Assembly (NCBI RefSeq): GCF_002726155.1
Contig: NZ_PBSH01000030.1
Span: 1-64,000, forward strand
Direction: 5' to 3'
From: Alcanivorax sp.
Lineage (GTDB): Bacteria; Pseudomonadota; Gammaproteobacteria; Pseudomonadales; Alcanivoracaceae
Length of the DNA stretch: 64,000 nt
Within the stretch, counting starts at the first letter, position 1. Each line of letters opens with the position of its first letter. The notes beneath the pieces were generated by a model. The model had not been told where the DNA came from. It did no database searches and saw only the letters and a list, made by a program, of their open reading frames with translations. Below are positions 63,684 through 64,000 of the stretch, piece by piece. A program made the position numbers and the translations under genes.

Positions 63684-64000
63684 ATGGAATACCTTGCAGA
63701 TCCCTGGTTGGCGGCCGCGTTATTAGGCGCCGGTGTGCTGGCGGGGTTTATCAATCCCCTGGCCGGGGGCGGTGGTCTACTGATCCTGCCGTTGTTGATG
63801 CTCACAGGCATGGGCGCTGCGCTGGCTAACGGGACCATGCGGGTGGCGGTGCTGATTCAGAGCGTGGAAGCGGTGCGCCAGTTCAACAAACGGGGGACCA
63901 TGCCGTTCGCCGCCCTGCCGGCGATTCTGGTGCCAAGCCTACTGGGCACCCTGGTGGGCGCCGTCGCTGCGGCGTTTCTTCCGGAAAGCATCCTCAAACC
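63684..64000 (+). CDS. Sulfite exporter TauE/SafE-family permease, 5' part
   Basis: First 105 codons of a membrane protein cut by the window edge. ATG 63684 gives MEYLADPWLAAALLGAGVLA-GFINPLAGGGGLLILPLLML, with the Gly-rich GFINPLAGGGG of the TSUP family, then TGMGAALANGTMRVAVLIQS, VRQFNKRGT and a second hydrophobic segment. TSUP carriers move sulfite, sulfoacetate or other anions; ligand undetermined. No strong Shine-Dalgarno. Confidence 0.85.
   Translation, partial: MEYLADPWLAAALLGAGVLAGFINPLAGGGGLLILPLLMLTGMGAALANGTMRVAVLIQSVEAVRQFNKRGTMPFAALPAILVPSLLGTLVGAVAAAFLPESILK

Overview
The window is a chromosomal segment of a marine hydrocarbon-degrading gammaproteobacterium, very probably Alcanivorax or a close relative (Alloalcanivorax, Isoalcanivorax). 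The strongest marker is a wax ester synthase/diacylglycerol acyltransferase at 58.3-59.6 kb whose length (451 aa) and sequence match my memory of Alcanivorax borkumensis AtfA2. The G+C-rich codons, lipid-oxidation gene content and Pseudomonas/Oceanospirillales-type operon orders agree. No phage, IS element, CRISPR array or plasmid replication gene was found; this is mostly core chromosome with accessory lipid, iron and metal genes.

Layout. 0-1.4 kb: a decayed mercuric reductase remnant beside an ACR3/bile-acid-symporter-type transporter. 1.9-7.9 kb: a small lipoprotein, then the translation operon infC (AUU start)-rpmI-rplT-pheS-pheT-ihfA-merR, without thrS in front. 8.2-9.4 kb: tRNA-Pro(GGG) and an RbgA/YlqF GTPase. 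9.5-17.7 kb: a lipid-catabolic block on one strand: two acyl-CoA dehydrogenases, a TetR regulator, an MpaB-family (DUF2236) oxygenase, an acyl-CoA ligase, a lipoprotein in which a LolB-like domain is fused to a second MpaB oxygenase, and an exported FMN-binding protein. 17.7-22.3 kb: ydbH-ynbE-ydbL (envelope lipid transport) and an OprF/OmpA-type porin whose ribosome binding site is buried in a hairpin. 22.4-31.6 kb: recC-recB-recD on the minus strand. 31.8-34.1 kb: divergent lysE/mocR pair bracketed by related palindromic repeats. 34.2-40.5 kb: DUF3332 lipoprotein, KamA-type radical SAM protein, cardiolipin synthase, START protein, a 58-aa PLDc_N protein, an MFS carrier. 40.6-43.7 kb: tRNA-Arg(CCU), an ArsS-like radical SAM protein with its two usual partner transferases, and a lone Hpt protein.

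44.2-47.4 kb: fdxA and mutS on the minus strand. 47.6-51.7 kb: FecI-FecR-TonB receptor iron-uptake unit with a Fur-like box. 52.2-57.9 kb: GMC alcohol dehydrogenase, acyl-CoA synthetase, aldehyde dehydrogenase and TetR, an alcohol-to-acyl-CoA cassette. 58.3 kb: atfA2. 59.7-63.5 kb: a small beta-barrel protein, yebC/yeeN, pncC, recA (with LexA box) and recX. 63.7 kb to the edge: start of a TauE/SafE permease.

Together, the genes describe a lipid-specialised marine cell: alcohols, aldehydes and fatty acids are activated to acyl-CoA, oxidised by acyl-CoA dehydrogenases or stored as wax esters, and envelope lipids are handled by YdbH, Cls, START and LolB-like proteins. The least familiar element is the MpaB / acyl-CoA ligase / LolB-MpaB fusion / FMN-binding cluster, which I propose as a candidate undescribed envelope-associated oxidation system. 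All functions are inferred from sequence reading alone; no database search was run.
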